64,000 bases of DNA. It comes from Gnetum montanum. Taxonomy: Eukaryota > Streptophyta > Gnetopsida > Gnetales > Gnetaceae. The stretch spans positions 482,781 through 546,780 of the forward strand of contig MNCI01028452.1 in the NCBI GenBank assembly GCA_015680685.1, in the 5' to 3' direction. The notes below the pieces were generated by a model that saw only the letters and a program-made list of their open reading frames with translations, made no database searches and was not told where the DNA came from. Positions 33,136 to 44,559 of the stretch are shown here, piece after piece. Position 1 is the stretch's first letter. Every line of letters starts with the position of its first letter. The position numbers and the translations under genes are program-made.

Positions 33136-35963
33136 ATGACACTAAAACAAAAACATTCACAGGAAGGAGAACCCTCGCAACCACGGGAGATGCAACCTAG
33201 AGCTAGAAGGAGCCAATAAGAAGAAGGCCAAGAACTACTAGAGGTGACCCATGCAAAGGGACCTTTTCAAGAGGAGCCTGAAGTGGAATTTTTTTGATAG
33301 ATTCTAGAGGAAGAAGTGCCAATCGAACATTCACAAAGAGGAGAAGTGCCTCAAGCCATGACAAGGGTTGAGGTCACTTTGACTCAAGCCTACCTAGACA
33401 TCATTTGGTCTTGAGACATTCAAAGATCAGTTCTTTAAGAGATCAACTTTGGGCCATTTTTGGATAAAACTCCAGATGATGTCTAGACATAACTACAAGC
33501 TTCTCCCATGTGGCTAGTCATCACATCTAGTGGAGAATAGTACATGGGAGAGACCTATCTCTTCTAGAGTAGTCGAAGGCTAGGGTCCATTGTCAAGATC
33601 AAGGACATTCAAGTGTCCTACTTGGTAAAAGCAATTGCACAGGCACCTGGGTTTCCTAACATAAGAACATAGTTGGTTGAATTATCTACAAAAGATGATT
33701 TTGAGGCCAATAGGAAGTGGACCCAACAATGCTACAAGGTCGATCGTAAGGAGTATGATGCGCTCACACCAGTAGAGTAGCTTTATTTCAAGATTTTGGC
33801 CTATCACATTAATCTAACAGTGAGCCCAAGCAAGGTGACTACTTTCTCTACCTGAGCATGTGCCACTCTAAGTGAAAAGTTCCTTGATTACCTTCTACAA
33901 CTACTATACTTGGAGATTGAAAAAAGTTTCAAAGAAAATGAATGTGGAAGGAAAACCCTACCCTTTATGTGCCTTATCAGAAAACTTTGTAAAAGGATAG
34001 GCATTATTCGTTACTCTAACGACACCCTCAAGCATGCTCCCTTGGCCTCATGGTCAGAAATCATGAAGGACAAAACACCAATGATAACCCAAGAAGAGGA
34101 GTTACTGCCACCACCACCCAATCAAAAAAAAACACTAAAGGCTTGCATAGTCCTTGAATGTCTACATCAAATCCAAGAATAGCTTTTGAGTGAACAAGAG
34201 TAACAAGTAGGAACAAGTGAGGTGGATCCATCTATGTATCAACTAGTGATGAGTCACCTTAATGAGGTGGCCCAAATAATTAGCTAGATGGAGAGGGGTG
34301 GTCCCATTTTCTCTACTCAAAGAACGCAAATACCTTCAATGTTGGATCCTAACACTCAAGAGGTAACCATGTCACTAGCAACACACCATTTGTTCCTAGG
34401 AATCTTTAGGAATGTTGTCACTTTCTTAGTGAGGTTGGAGGAAGAAGAAGAGGCAATTGTCTTGGTGATGTAGCACCAAGGGTAGGAGATAGTGGCAGAA
34501 GTGGTTGCTAATCATGTATAAGAAGCACTCAATGCATCCACAATGTTTGTACTAGTCGTATTTGCACTTCAAGACATGTAGACATCCACAGGCATGGTCA
34601 ACGAGAAATTGAACACAACCCAGTATGAATAGTTGGAACGACTGGTAGCAACTAGGCAACTGACTTTAGACATTTTTGATCTTCTAAAGAACATCACCAA
34701 AACCTAGTTGGAGCTACTAAATGCAAGGGGTGGATGTATTATTTTGGAGGGACAACTAGAAATGGCCCAAGAGCAAAATCAATGCTTGGCTACAAGGGTT
34801 GCCAAACTTCGTGCTTGACTTGCAAATTAAACAATCCTCAACCTAGGAGTGATAAGGGATGAAGCTATGAAATAGCTTCAAGAATGATTTTAGAAGGCTA
34901 AGGAGGAGGTAGTGATGGCCATCCTTAATAAAAAATGTACTCAATAAAAAAGGACTTGAATCAAATGTGCTAAAAGAATGAAGCATTGATTGTACAAAAT
35001 CATTGCTTGCAAAATGTTGATGCTCAAAAAGATCAAATGAAAAAATTAATTTATCAACAATAGGAACAACTTGCCAGGGTAAACACTAAATTGAGGAAAT
35101 TGACCATGGAAAATCACAATCTATCAATGGAGGAGATATTCACCTTACATCAAAAGTCTACCATTGAGATCACCACCTGGAAGAATGAAGCACTCAAATT
35201 TGAGAAAGTGAAAAATCACTACAAGGACTTTGTTGATTGCAAAAGGAAGTGAATGAAAAAAAAATCTAGATGGCAAAGGAAAAAATGAATGAATCCCTCC
35301 AGCAACTCTAGTAAGGAAGAGAGATGTGGTAGGCCATATTTGATGGGATTGATGCTTACAACAAAGCAAAGATCTGCTTGAAGGAGTTGCAAATTGAGGA
35401 GATGATAGAGTACATGGAGTTGGCCAATCTCTGTTACACAAATCTGATAATGCTAACTACTAGATGGTTGCAGTCGGAGTTAGAAAAATAAGTGGCTAGC
35501 TCGTATCTACTATATGAGGCTGAGTTCAAACACCACAAGGACACCAAGAAAAAGCTTGAGATTGCTAACATTGAACTCAAAGTTCTTAGAGGGTGATTCA
35601 AAAATCAATGATCTATCACTGAGAACCTAGTTAGATAGATGAATGGCTACCAAAAGCTGAAGGACACAGTCAAGACATTCAACATTAAATGCAAATAGTT
35701 CGCTACTTGGTTTGTCAATGCAAAGGAGTTGTTTCTAGTAATCCCGTGTCCTTGGGATGTGCCTATTCCAACCTAGATTGGGGAGCTACATGGACGATGC
35801 ATGATTCTAGGAGTAAGAGTAGAAAATGAAAGCACTGCTAGATGCTTTCCACCTCCCACTTAAAGTTACAGTAGTAGTAGGATGACTACAACCACCGCTA
35901 GTGCATGAAGTCGATGAAGGTTCCTTGAAGCCTTAGGAACCACCACCACCTAGGACTATTTGA
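33136..35963 (+). pseudogene. 3' ORF of element D: unknown protein with long coiled coil (broken)
   Basis: ATG at 33136 (MTLKQKHSQEGEPSQ), stop TGA at 35961 after PPPRTI. The N-terminal part (to about 34100) has FGPFLDKTPDDV, VSYLVKAIAQAPG, YFKILAYHINLT and LPFMCLIRKLCKRIGI. It is a globular, plant-transposon-ORF-like domain that I cannot name. The remaining ~600 residues are largely heptad-like coiled coil (E/K/L/Q-rich, 34560-35700). TAG stops are common at Gln positions. No transmembrane segment was seen. Its homologue is A 13075-15753; B and F lack it. Function unknown. Confidence 0.72.
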
Positions 35964-36156
35964 TCTTCTCCAACAAGCTTCATACCATCGAAGAATATGT
36001 TGTTCAATTTTGAAGAGTTGAATCATGGTGTTCAATTTTCTATCTTAAACACCTTCATTTTTTGTAATGTGTTGATCTGTACACTCCATTTTTTGTCAAG
36101 TCAGTCAATAATCCCATACCTTCCCAATTTTGTAACAAAACATGAGGATGAGTTTT

Positions 36157-36174
36157 CATTCAGTCATGGGGATA
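36157..36174 (+). other. Polypurine tract of D
   Basis: CATTCAGTCATGGGGATA directly before the 3' LTR; the GGGG-A core is shared with the other elements. Confidence 0.7.
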
Positions 36175-37099
36175 TGATGAGTTGCATTAAGTTGGTTACA
36201 TCAATAGGGCCTTGTCGACTGGGCCTTCTCAACGAGCCCTAGTTGAGGCATCTCACCATGCATCGATGAGGCCCCATTGACGTAGTATCATGCATTGGCT
36301 ATAAATATGTGCTTGTAGCTATGTTTATGGCATAATAAGAGATTTTAGTTGCAGTGAAGCTCTTGCATTTTTTCCATTTGAAAGTTAGAAATTTTCCTCT
36401 GAGTGCCTATAGTAAAAGTCATTAAGTGTAAGGATCTTTATTTGAGCATTGTTGTACCTGAGCGTGATAGTGTGTGTGGTAATAAAGATGAGCTTTCTGA
36501 TAAACCTTGCAACACTTTGGATAGATTAGCTATTTCATTTATGCAATTTCCATTCTCAATTATCTATTAAATGTTTCTAATTAGTTATTAAATATTTTCT
36601 AGTTACTATGTTAATAAAGAAATTAAGCGAGATAGATTACACACATAAGTACAACCACTTTGAGCATAACACATATTCGCTTGGTAATCCCAACAACGTT
36701 ATTACTTGGTATGCCCAGTAGCATAGCACTTGGTTGCCTAATAGCGAATACGTGGGTTCAAGATGTGTACAAAAAGTGGGATTATATGCTTATGTTAGGA
36801 TTAGTTAAATGCTAGTTAATTAATTAATTTAGATTAGTTTATCAAATTCCTTTTATCTACATTTTGAACACAAAACTATAAAACATAAAATGATAAAAAT
36901 TGAATCCCTCAATTATACTTAACCATACCAACGAATGTCACAAGTGTAATTGGGAAGACAACGATTGACCGTAAGGCTAGATTCACTTCCTAAAAGACTA
37001 GTGCACTAGAAATGATAAAGTCTACAAAATTTGACTGGATCATGCATAAACACTTTGTGATTCATATGGTTGGGCATAGGAGTACCTTGCTACTCATCA
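36175..37099 (+). repeat. 3' LTR of element D
   Basis: 925 bp, TGATGAGTTGC...CTCATCA. TATAAATAT is at 36300-36308. The U3 dyad zone (36197-36290) is slightly longer than in the 5' copy, as if motif number differed. Confidence 0.93.
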
Positions 37100-37104
37100 T
37101 CATG

Positions 37105-38688
37105 TGCTGACTACACTTCCCATTGGAGGTTGACTATGCTTTTGATTAGGGATAAGCATAGTCCCAACACTTGTCAAAACTTGTGGAAATTAGCTTTCGA
37201 TTAATTATTCTCTCTATGAGAGGTTGACTATGATCTAGGATAGTGGAGAGTGTAGTCTCAACACTTAGACAAAATTCTACAAAAATTGGCCTTGTGCTAA
37301 CACTTAGAAAAAATTGCAAAACTAGCCTTTCTGTTGACGATGCTCTCCACCAAAGGTTGACTATGCTCTCCACCAAAGGTTGACTATGCTCTGATGTAGT
37401 GGAGAGCATAGTCCCAACACTTAGAAAAAATTCATAGTTGGGATATGATGGTCTAGATTTTGTGATGTTTTATTGGCCCTTCTTTGTTGACATCTAGAGA
37501 ATTGGCCTAAGAGACATTGATAAAGAATAGCAGAACACCACAGTAGGCCTAGAACCAACATCACTCTTCAGTATCTAATCAAATGTTGCTGCACCATGCT
37601 CAAAGAGTGCTACGGATAGGGGCATGCTAGATGGTAGGTGAAAAGTCAAATAAGGTGTAGGTGATATGCTAGGGATAAAAATGGGAAGGTAAGGTGAAAA
37701 TGAGATATTATGATGCCATGACTAATGGTGACAAGGGCACCAAAGTGGCTTGCCCTTGAACGTTAACCTCTCATCAAAGTGCTCATGAGAGAGTTAGTGT
37801 GGCTTTGGAGCTAGACTAATTATGAACTTGCAGCACTACTGGGCTACTTGGGGATGTGCTCTTTCCATATTTTCCTTTTTTCTTTTCTCTTTTTTTTTTC
37901 ATTTTTTACTCTTTACTATGGGCCGAACTTGCTTCGAGCTTTGCACATTGCTAAATGCTTACTATGGGGTGCTTCCATCAAGTGGGTTGCATGTCATTAT
38001 ATGGGCTTTACATTGGTGTTTGCAAAACCATGTCCTATCTATATGACAGGTGTTTTCTCCTTGGGATGACTTGTGTTACATCTTCCTAGGCTTTGACCAA
38101 CCAACAAAGGCTTCCCACAAGACAACTCATGTTACATCTACATTGGGTTTTGCAGTTTGACATGAAGAGGATGTCGTGTGATCACAACACATGAATGTTA
38201 AAGGGCTTGTAATCTTTGCTATGTGGGGCATGAAAGGGTATTGGGATGTAGGGGTAGATGTGCATAGGCTATAACGGGATAAGAGGGATGTGCACTCTTG
38301 ACAGGCTTAGGTAGTCCAAGCATGCACATCAGAGTGATGTGGTGACTTACTGCTATGATGAGAGGTGCCTTTGTGCGATGACCTGGGGCTTCATCCTATA
38401 AAGACAACTCTAAGAATACAAGAAAACCACATAAGACAAAAAAAACATGCCAAAAAATTGTAGGGGGCCAAGATGCTACAAGTGCTTCAAAGGCTATGTT
38501 CATTGTAGGTGCTAAAAAAGCTAGTAAAATGTAGGGGAGGCAAAGATGCTACAAGTGCTCTAAAGGCTATGCCCATTATAGGTACTCCATTTTGGGACTA
38601 TAGCATGGTGTAAAGGGGGGGCAAGGGTGATGCTCGCTTGCTCTCTTAAGGGAGGATGAAAGGAATTATTAGTGGTTGACTGCGAACC
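37105..38688 (-). other. Tat-like E1 3' region continued
   Basis: Continues 22602-23805 after the D insertion. 37105-37440 holds repeated TGACTATGCTCTCCACCA and GAGCATAGTCCCAACACTTAG segments. A pyrimidine run at 37866-37920 resembles 43330-43385. Open frames are short and low in complexity; no protein recognised. Confidence 0.4.
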
Positions 38689-39182
38689 TAGTTTAAGGTC
38701 TTGGTAGACCATGGCTTCACTAGTTTAAGGTCCCAGCAGACCATGAACTCAATTTAAGGTCCTAACAGATCGTGCTATGCTAGTTTATAGTCCTAGCAGA
38801 CTATTGTGTGGTAGTTTTAATGTCATAGTGGACATGCTATGCCTCTTTAAAGTCATGGTGGACTACTATTTTATAGTCATAGTGGATGTGTTGTGCCATT
38901 TTAGCATCGTAGTAGACAAGTTGCGCTAGTTTAGCGTCATAGAAAATGAATGCTATGCCAATTTAGCATCATAGTGGATGAACTATGCTAGTTTATAGTT
39001 ATAGTAGATGAGCTATGCTAGTTTAGCATTATAGCAGACAAACTATGTGTGTGTGCCAATTTAACGTTGTAGCAGATGAGTGCTTTGCCAGTTTAACATT
39101 GTAGCATATGAGTGCTTTGCTAGTTTAACATCGTAGCAGACGAGTGCTTTTCTAGTTTAACATCATAGCAGACAAGTGCTTA
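38689..39182. repeat. ~32-bp tandem array downstream of E1 integrase
   Basis: About 16 imperfect units (25-39 bp), e.g. TAGTTTAACATCATAGCAGA followed by about 12 more bases, starting 31 bases from the integrase stop. Tandem arrays in the 3' UTR are a known habit of Tat-lineage elements (Retand, Ogre). Confidence 0.85.
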
Positions 39183-39212
39183 CCTTACTTCATTGATGTG
39201 CGATGCTACATG

Positions 39213-40320
39213 TTAGATGTAATACAACTTCAAGTATGAATGGTTCACTGGATTGGCAAACTTACTTCTACCTTGATCAGGAAACTTAAATGCTCCATTG
39301 TCATAGGCCTTAGTGACTAGAAAAGGCCCTTCCCAATGAGCTGAGAATTTATTTGTGGGTTCATGAATGGCTTTGAAGACTAGGTCCCCTTTCTTAACTA
39401 GACGCTTATGCTGGTTGTGATGATGCTTTTGTTGTTGCTTGTCTTGGTGCCATTTGATGCGATCAAGCATGTCCATGTGCTCCTCCTCTATTGAGTTAAG
39501 GTCTATGGTTGTTAACTCATTATTATAACCTTCATCAATGAAGTATAAGAGGATCACTCGGAGTGATGGAACCTATAATTCAACTAGAAAAATTTCTTTA
39601 GATCCATAAATGAGGTTGTAAGGCATCATACTTATTTCTATTTGGCATGTTGTATGGTAGGCCCAAAGTGCATAAACTAGTTGCTCATGCCATTGTTGTT
39701 TGCTATTGCTTAGCATTTTCTTGGGAATGTTGATGATAACCTTGTTGGTGGCCTCTACTTAGCCATTTTCCTAAGGGTAGTATGATGAAGAAAAGGAATG
39801 TTTGATGTCAAAGCACTCACATAAGGCTTTAGTTTTGGCACTACTAAATTGTACCCCATTATTTGTTACTATGATCATGGGTAAGCCAAAATGGGTCATT
39901 ATGTTATCTAACACAAATTTTCAAACCTACTGTGATGTAATCTTCCTAAGGGAAATAGCTTTGACCTAATTGGTGAAATATTCCATTACAGTTATTATGA
40001 AGCTATGCCCTGTCAAGGACTTAGGTGTTATGGGTTCAATGATGTCCAAGCCCCAACATTGGAATAGCCACGTGATTTGCATTATATGTAATTTAGTTGG
40101 TGGCACGTGCATTAAGTTGCCATGTCATTGAAAAATGTCATACATTTTGACCTTTAAGACATAATCAATTTTCATGTGGGGCCAATAATAGCCTAGTTGT
40201 CTGATTTTTACTACCATTGCCCTAGGTGTTATGTGGCCTCCACACAATCCCTTGTGGGCTTGCTCAACGATTGTTTATGCCTCACTATTGCTTATGTAGG
40301 TCAGCAGTATGCCATTGTAG
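39213..40320 (-). pseudogene. Integrase of Tat-like element E1 (broken, catalytic site lost)
   Basis: Minus strand. The C-terminal 114 residues are open (39557-39213): KRLVKKGDLVFKAIHEPTNK, then HWEGPFLVTKAYDNGAFKF, a Ty3/gypsy integrase end. In the core, the first motif reads VMEYFTN (an Asp is expected at the Glu) and the second VTNNGVQFSS (Asp expected at the first Asn), while ENG.VEATN keeps the Glu. Two of the three DDE residues are therefore changed. Upstream, the fragment QLGYYWPHM marks the zinc-finger region. Confidence 0.85.
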
Positions 40321-40539
40321 GATCTATGACAGAACATGTTATCACTTAGGATGAAGTACTGCCATGAGTGTTTATGTACTGTGTTCTTTTGAGCAAAGGT
40401 TAAGTGTTGTGGAGGCTCACCTATAGAAGGTATGCCTTGATATCATCGTACCACTCCTTTGCATGGGTGGTGTTAATGGTGACTATGGATGTGTATTTGA
40501 TGGTTTGTGTGATAGGTGTAGTGCAATCTACCAATGAGG

Positions 40540-40935
40540 TGGGTAATTCATTGAACATGCTAGGTGCAATGCTAAGGGCTAACGTTGCTAGTGCATCGGT
40601 GATGGCATTTTTTTTAGGAAAATATGTTGGACATTGATAGTTGCAAAGTGTTGAAGTAAGTGCTTTGCCAGGTCATAGTAGGGCTGTAAATGTTGTACAT
40701 TGTAGGTGTAAACATCTATTACCTAGTTGACCACTAATTGTGAGTCACCTTGGATCACTATGTGTTGGATCTCTAGGTTGCATGCTGCAAGGATGCCTCA
40801 GAGGAGACCTTCATACTCCGCCACATTGTTAGTGTAAGGAAATGTGAAACGATATGTGAAGGATTAGATCTCCTCAAAGAGGAACATGATTATAGTAGTG
40901 GCTCTACCCCCTTGAGAGGTTGAAGCCCTATTGAA
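40540..40935 (-). pseudogene. Second (archaeal-type) RNase H of E1
   Basis: Minus strand: LHFNRASTSQGGRATTI, then FPYTNNVAEYEGLLCGILAA, IVIQGDSQLVVN and ITDALATLA. The order DGAS-EYE-GDSQLV-DALA is that of the extra aRNase H of the Tat lineage. The first Asp is Asn here; the others remain. Its presence separates E from elements A-D and F, which have one RNase H. Confidence 0.83.
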
Positions 40936-40999
40936 ATGTAGAAGTGCCTCATAGTTGTCAGGCACTTGGCTAATGCTATTAACATGCTTGTCCAAGAAT

Positions 41000-41690
41000 T
41001 CAGGGTCTATAGTGGCTTGATCATTTACGAGTAAAGTCGTTAGTTGTGTGGTTATAGCTTGACCTTTTATTGAGGCTTGCATGATGTAATGGAGGTCAAC
41101 CTCTACTATTATTGCTTTTAACCATGTAATGCAACTAGTTTCATAGATATTTGTTGTTATGGCTCGAAGCATGTTGTTTTTGCAAATGACATTAACTTGA
41201 CTATAGAAGAGGTAATGCCTCCACTTCTTTTGTAAGAAGACTACAGAGAGGTAGTGATTTTTCACATCATTGTATTTCACCTCATAGGCTACTAATGCAT
41301 GGATTAGGTAGTAAACTAGGATCTTTACGCCAACATCTCACTTTTGGTAAAGCAAAGAAGCAATGGATGTGTCAAAAGTGGCAAGGTAGATGTAGAAAGG
41401 TTTATCTCCTTGCAAAGGGTGAACCATACGCAATTATGCTAGCTCTTGCTTATGGTTGTTAAATTCTTGTTGACACTAAGCAGTCCACTCGAAGTGGGCT
41501 CCATTCTTGAGTAGATGTTGCATTGGCTATAGCTTGTTGGTTAACTAGGTGATAAACCTGTGTATAAATGGTAACCTACCTTGCAACACTCGTAGCTCCT
41601 TAAGGTTGGCCAATGGTGCTAAGTTGGTTATGGCCTTAACCTTGTCAAGGTGTACACATATTCTTACTTTAGATACCACAAAGTTGAGCA
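41000..41690 (-). pseudogene. First RNase H and connection of E1 (broken)
   Basis: Between RT and the aRNase H. Readable pieces include KYNDVKNHYLSVVFLQKKWRH (41280-41220), preceded by much-stopped sequence matching the usual YLA..A..A.L reading. Motifs are weak; the assignment rests on position. Confidence 0.6.
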
Positions 41691-42670
41691 TCTAACTCAT
41701 TCTGATGCCAAAAACACACTTCTTAGTATTTAACCTAAGCTTATTTTTTAAGCAGAATTTAAGCACTAGGTCTAGATCATTTGCATGATTTTGGGCCACT
41801 TTGGACTTAATAGTAATGTCATCAATGTAGTCGTTAAGAAAACTAAGCATGTAGTCACTAAATATATACTTCATTTCATGTTGATACGTTGCTCTTGCAT
41901 TCTTAAGTCCAAAAGGCATCATTGTATAGCAAAACATACCCCAAGGGGTTATAAAGGTCATGCTAAGTTGATTCTTAGGGTTGATCTTAATCTAGTTGTA
42001 GCCCGAGAACCTTTCCATGAAGTACAATAAGGTGTGTCTAGCCATGGTATCAATCAATTGATCGATGCTAGGCAATGGAAAGTTGTCTTTGATGGTTGCC
42101 TTGTTTAGGTCTTGGAAGTTTATGCAAATGTGTATACTTCCATTTTTCTTAGGCACAACTATGATTTTAAAGACCTAGTCTACATAGTCAACAACCCAAA
42201 TGAAACTAGCTTTGTAAAGCTTAGTGATCTCATCATGGACCAAGCACACTTTTTGCTTCACTAGTTTAATGCAGGGATTAAGGATGATATTGTGCTGGAC
42301 TAGCCAAGGGTCTAGTCCTAACATGTCCTTGTATGACCATGCAAAGGCTTTGATATTATTTTTGAGCATTTTAGCAATGTCTTGAGTGTGCTCGGGCTCT
42401 AGCAAGGAGTTATTTTTAGTGTTTTTACCTCGATGTTAGGCATAGCCATAGGCATCTCAAAAGGGGGGATCCTCTATGACATCCCTTGCCTTTAGATTGA
42501 GAGCCTTAACTAGATGGTCAAGCCAATCTAGTGGTGCCTTTATGGATGCTATGTACTCATTGTAGGCTATAGGCTCAAAGTCTAGGCAATGAAGGTCGAT
42601 GCATCACTTAATATCATCAGGAGGCCCTATGAGGACCAAAGGTGAGAAGATCTACTCTTGCATGGCCATG
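41691..42670 (-). pseudogene. Reverse transcriptase of E1 (broken, YIDD retained)
   Basis: Minus strand. HTQDIAKMLKNNIKAFAWSY (42400-42330) and DMLGLDPWLVQHNIILNP start the domain. MTFITPWGMFCYTMMPFGLK (41961-41902) and YIDD (codons 41829-41818) give the catalytic palm. LRLNTKKCVFGI ends the conserved part. Upstream of about 42670 the homology stops and no protease is adjacent. Confidence 0.87.
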
Positions 42671-44400
42671 GTTTTTTTTGCAAAAATAAACTAAAAAACA
42701 TCAAGAGACACCTATTTTAACAAAATTAATATGCATAAATGAAAAAATTAGTGTAATGAAATTTGATGAAGTTCCATTCAAGTTGCTATAGAAGGTAAGC
42801 ATTTTTGTGCCAATTTTAGGACTCAGTAGACCATATGGATGTCATTTTTAGGTCTTAGGACTATGAACATATCAAATGTGCCATTTTGAAGAGGGTCAGC
42901 CATGTCTAGGAGTGGACTTAACTCTAGAATTTGTAAGGTAGCGAAAAACTACAATTTTGGGCTAATTGTGGCTGACTATGCTCTCACCAAACTATGCTTC
43001 CACCCAACTATGCTCTCCACTAGGTATTCAGTGTGGAGCATAGTTCCAAGTTGGTGGATCATTAAATGATCTTGGGAGGATATATAGGTAGGGTTTTACC
43101 AAGGTATGTTATCATTTTCTTACTTTTGACCGTGACATCTAGAGCATAGTCTTGCCATTGTTGTTGTGCCATTGCTAGTGGAGGGTGTAGTTGGGAGAAA
43201 AAGCTGATGCATTGGAGTGGATGCCTACACCTAGGACTGGAAAATGTCATCGAGGGAGGGGGAGCACTGGGCTACCTTCTGTAGGTGCACATGGAGGAGA
43301 GGAGGTTGTTAGCGTTAGCTAGCTACACCGACTACACTTGCCTCTTTTCACTCTTTTTTCATTTGTTTCATTTTGTTTTTTTGAAGGGTATGGGAGCATA
43401 GTCCTATGCACTACCATGCATGCCCTTCCATGGTAGTGTGCACCCTTCCATGGTAGTGGCTACCAAAATTGCACATTATCTGCACCATGGTAGTAGGGAG
43501 GGTTTTGCTTTACTACGCTAGGATTTGGGAGGATGTTGCATTGGGTTGCATTTCATAGCATGGCTATGAAGATCATGGCTATCACTGGGTAGTGTAGTGT
43601 AGCTATAGGGGGCCATGGCTACCACTATGCACCATCCTTTGGGCCTATGTAGGGTTTGAGGGTTGTACATGGGCCTTGTGGCATGGCCACAAGGGAGGAG
43701 TTCGCTATAGTGGACGATCTACTTTTCATTTTTTTGGAGACATGGGCAATGAAGGTTTTGGCATTGCATGGGGCTTTGGGGATTGTGTATTGCATAACAT
43801 TTTAGGGTCATGTGGTGTGCAGGGTTTAGGACTATGGGTGTTACACACCACTGTGTAGCTGCAGGGGCCATGACTACCATTATGCTTCATGCAACGGGGT
43901 TGTGGTCTCTACCGAGGCTTTAGTGACGATGAGAAGGGACATCGTGGTAGGTGTGGTAGAGGTAATTTAAAGGAGATAAGATTCTACTACACTTCATTTA
44001 GAGTGATAGTGGTGAAGGAGAGGGAGAGGGCAGGACTCAACAAGCATGATTGACATGTGTGCATGATGGTGTAGCAACATTGTGGGCAAAATGACATGGC
44101 AAGGTGGCAGTGCATGGAGACTACACTCTCTACTACAATAGCCAAGGTTATGTTCTTCATGTCTTGGAAGCATAGTTTCCACCAAGTGTTTGGAAAAATG
44201 TCTTTTGAGACTACGCTCTCCACCAGAGTAGCCCAAAGTTAGAAAAATTTTACATTTTCAAACTATGCTCTCAATTGAGGTAGTCCAAAGTTAGAAAATA
44301 TTTCACCAAAATTATGATGACCATGCACGATGGTAAACTTGGAAAATGTAGCACTAAACCTATGAAAAAAATTTTCTATACCCTAGTGAGTGCCAAGGGC
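42671..44400 (-). other. LTR-like segment between RT (E1) and the antisense ORF
   Basis: No protein motif. It carries the same CTATGCTCTCCAC / GAGCATAGTT vocabulary as 22602-23805 and 37105-37440 (42965-43035 and 44150-44300) and a pyrimidine run at 43330-43385. I read it as the 3' LTR region of a second Tat-like copy (E2); exact ends were not found. Confidence 0.4.
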
Positions 44401-44559
44401 ATCGAATGAGTTAAGCGACGTCCTACACTTGCGAGGCCCCAAAGTGTATTACCAAAATTAAGAATTTTTGCTAGTTTGTGTTATATTTTCCTAATTTTGT
44501 TAATTTTTATTAGTAATTTAATGTTAAAATTTATATTTATATATGTGTACTAATTCTTT

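Larger units (their letters stand above)
23806..37099 (+). mobile_element. Element D: structurally complete Athila-like retrotransposon with 3' ORF
   Basis: 13.3 kb: 5' LTR, primer-binding site, gag, protease, RT, RNase H, integrase, 3' UTR, internal promoter-like site, 3' ORF, polypurine tract and 3' LTR. Flanks are CCATA (23801-23805) and TCATG (37100-37104). Each is one transition from CCATG, which fits a decayed 5-bp target duplication. It interrupts Tat-like sequence. RT, RNase H and integrase catalytic residues remain readable, but protease and the frames are broken. Confidence 0.93.

Noticed and set aside
37866-37920. Pyrimidine run as polypurine tract of E1 (minus strand)
   Set aside because: A similar run occurs at 43330, inside the other LTR-like segment, and no LTR end sits next to it, so it may be internal.
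38689-39182. Repeat array as CRISPR
   Set aside because: Units are contiguous and diverged, with no constant repeat and unique spacer pattern; the sequence is eukaryotic retrotransposon DNA.
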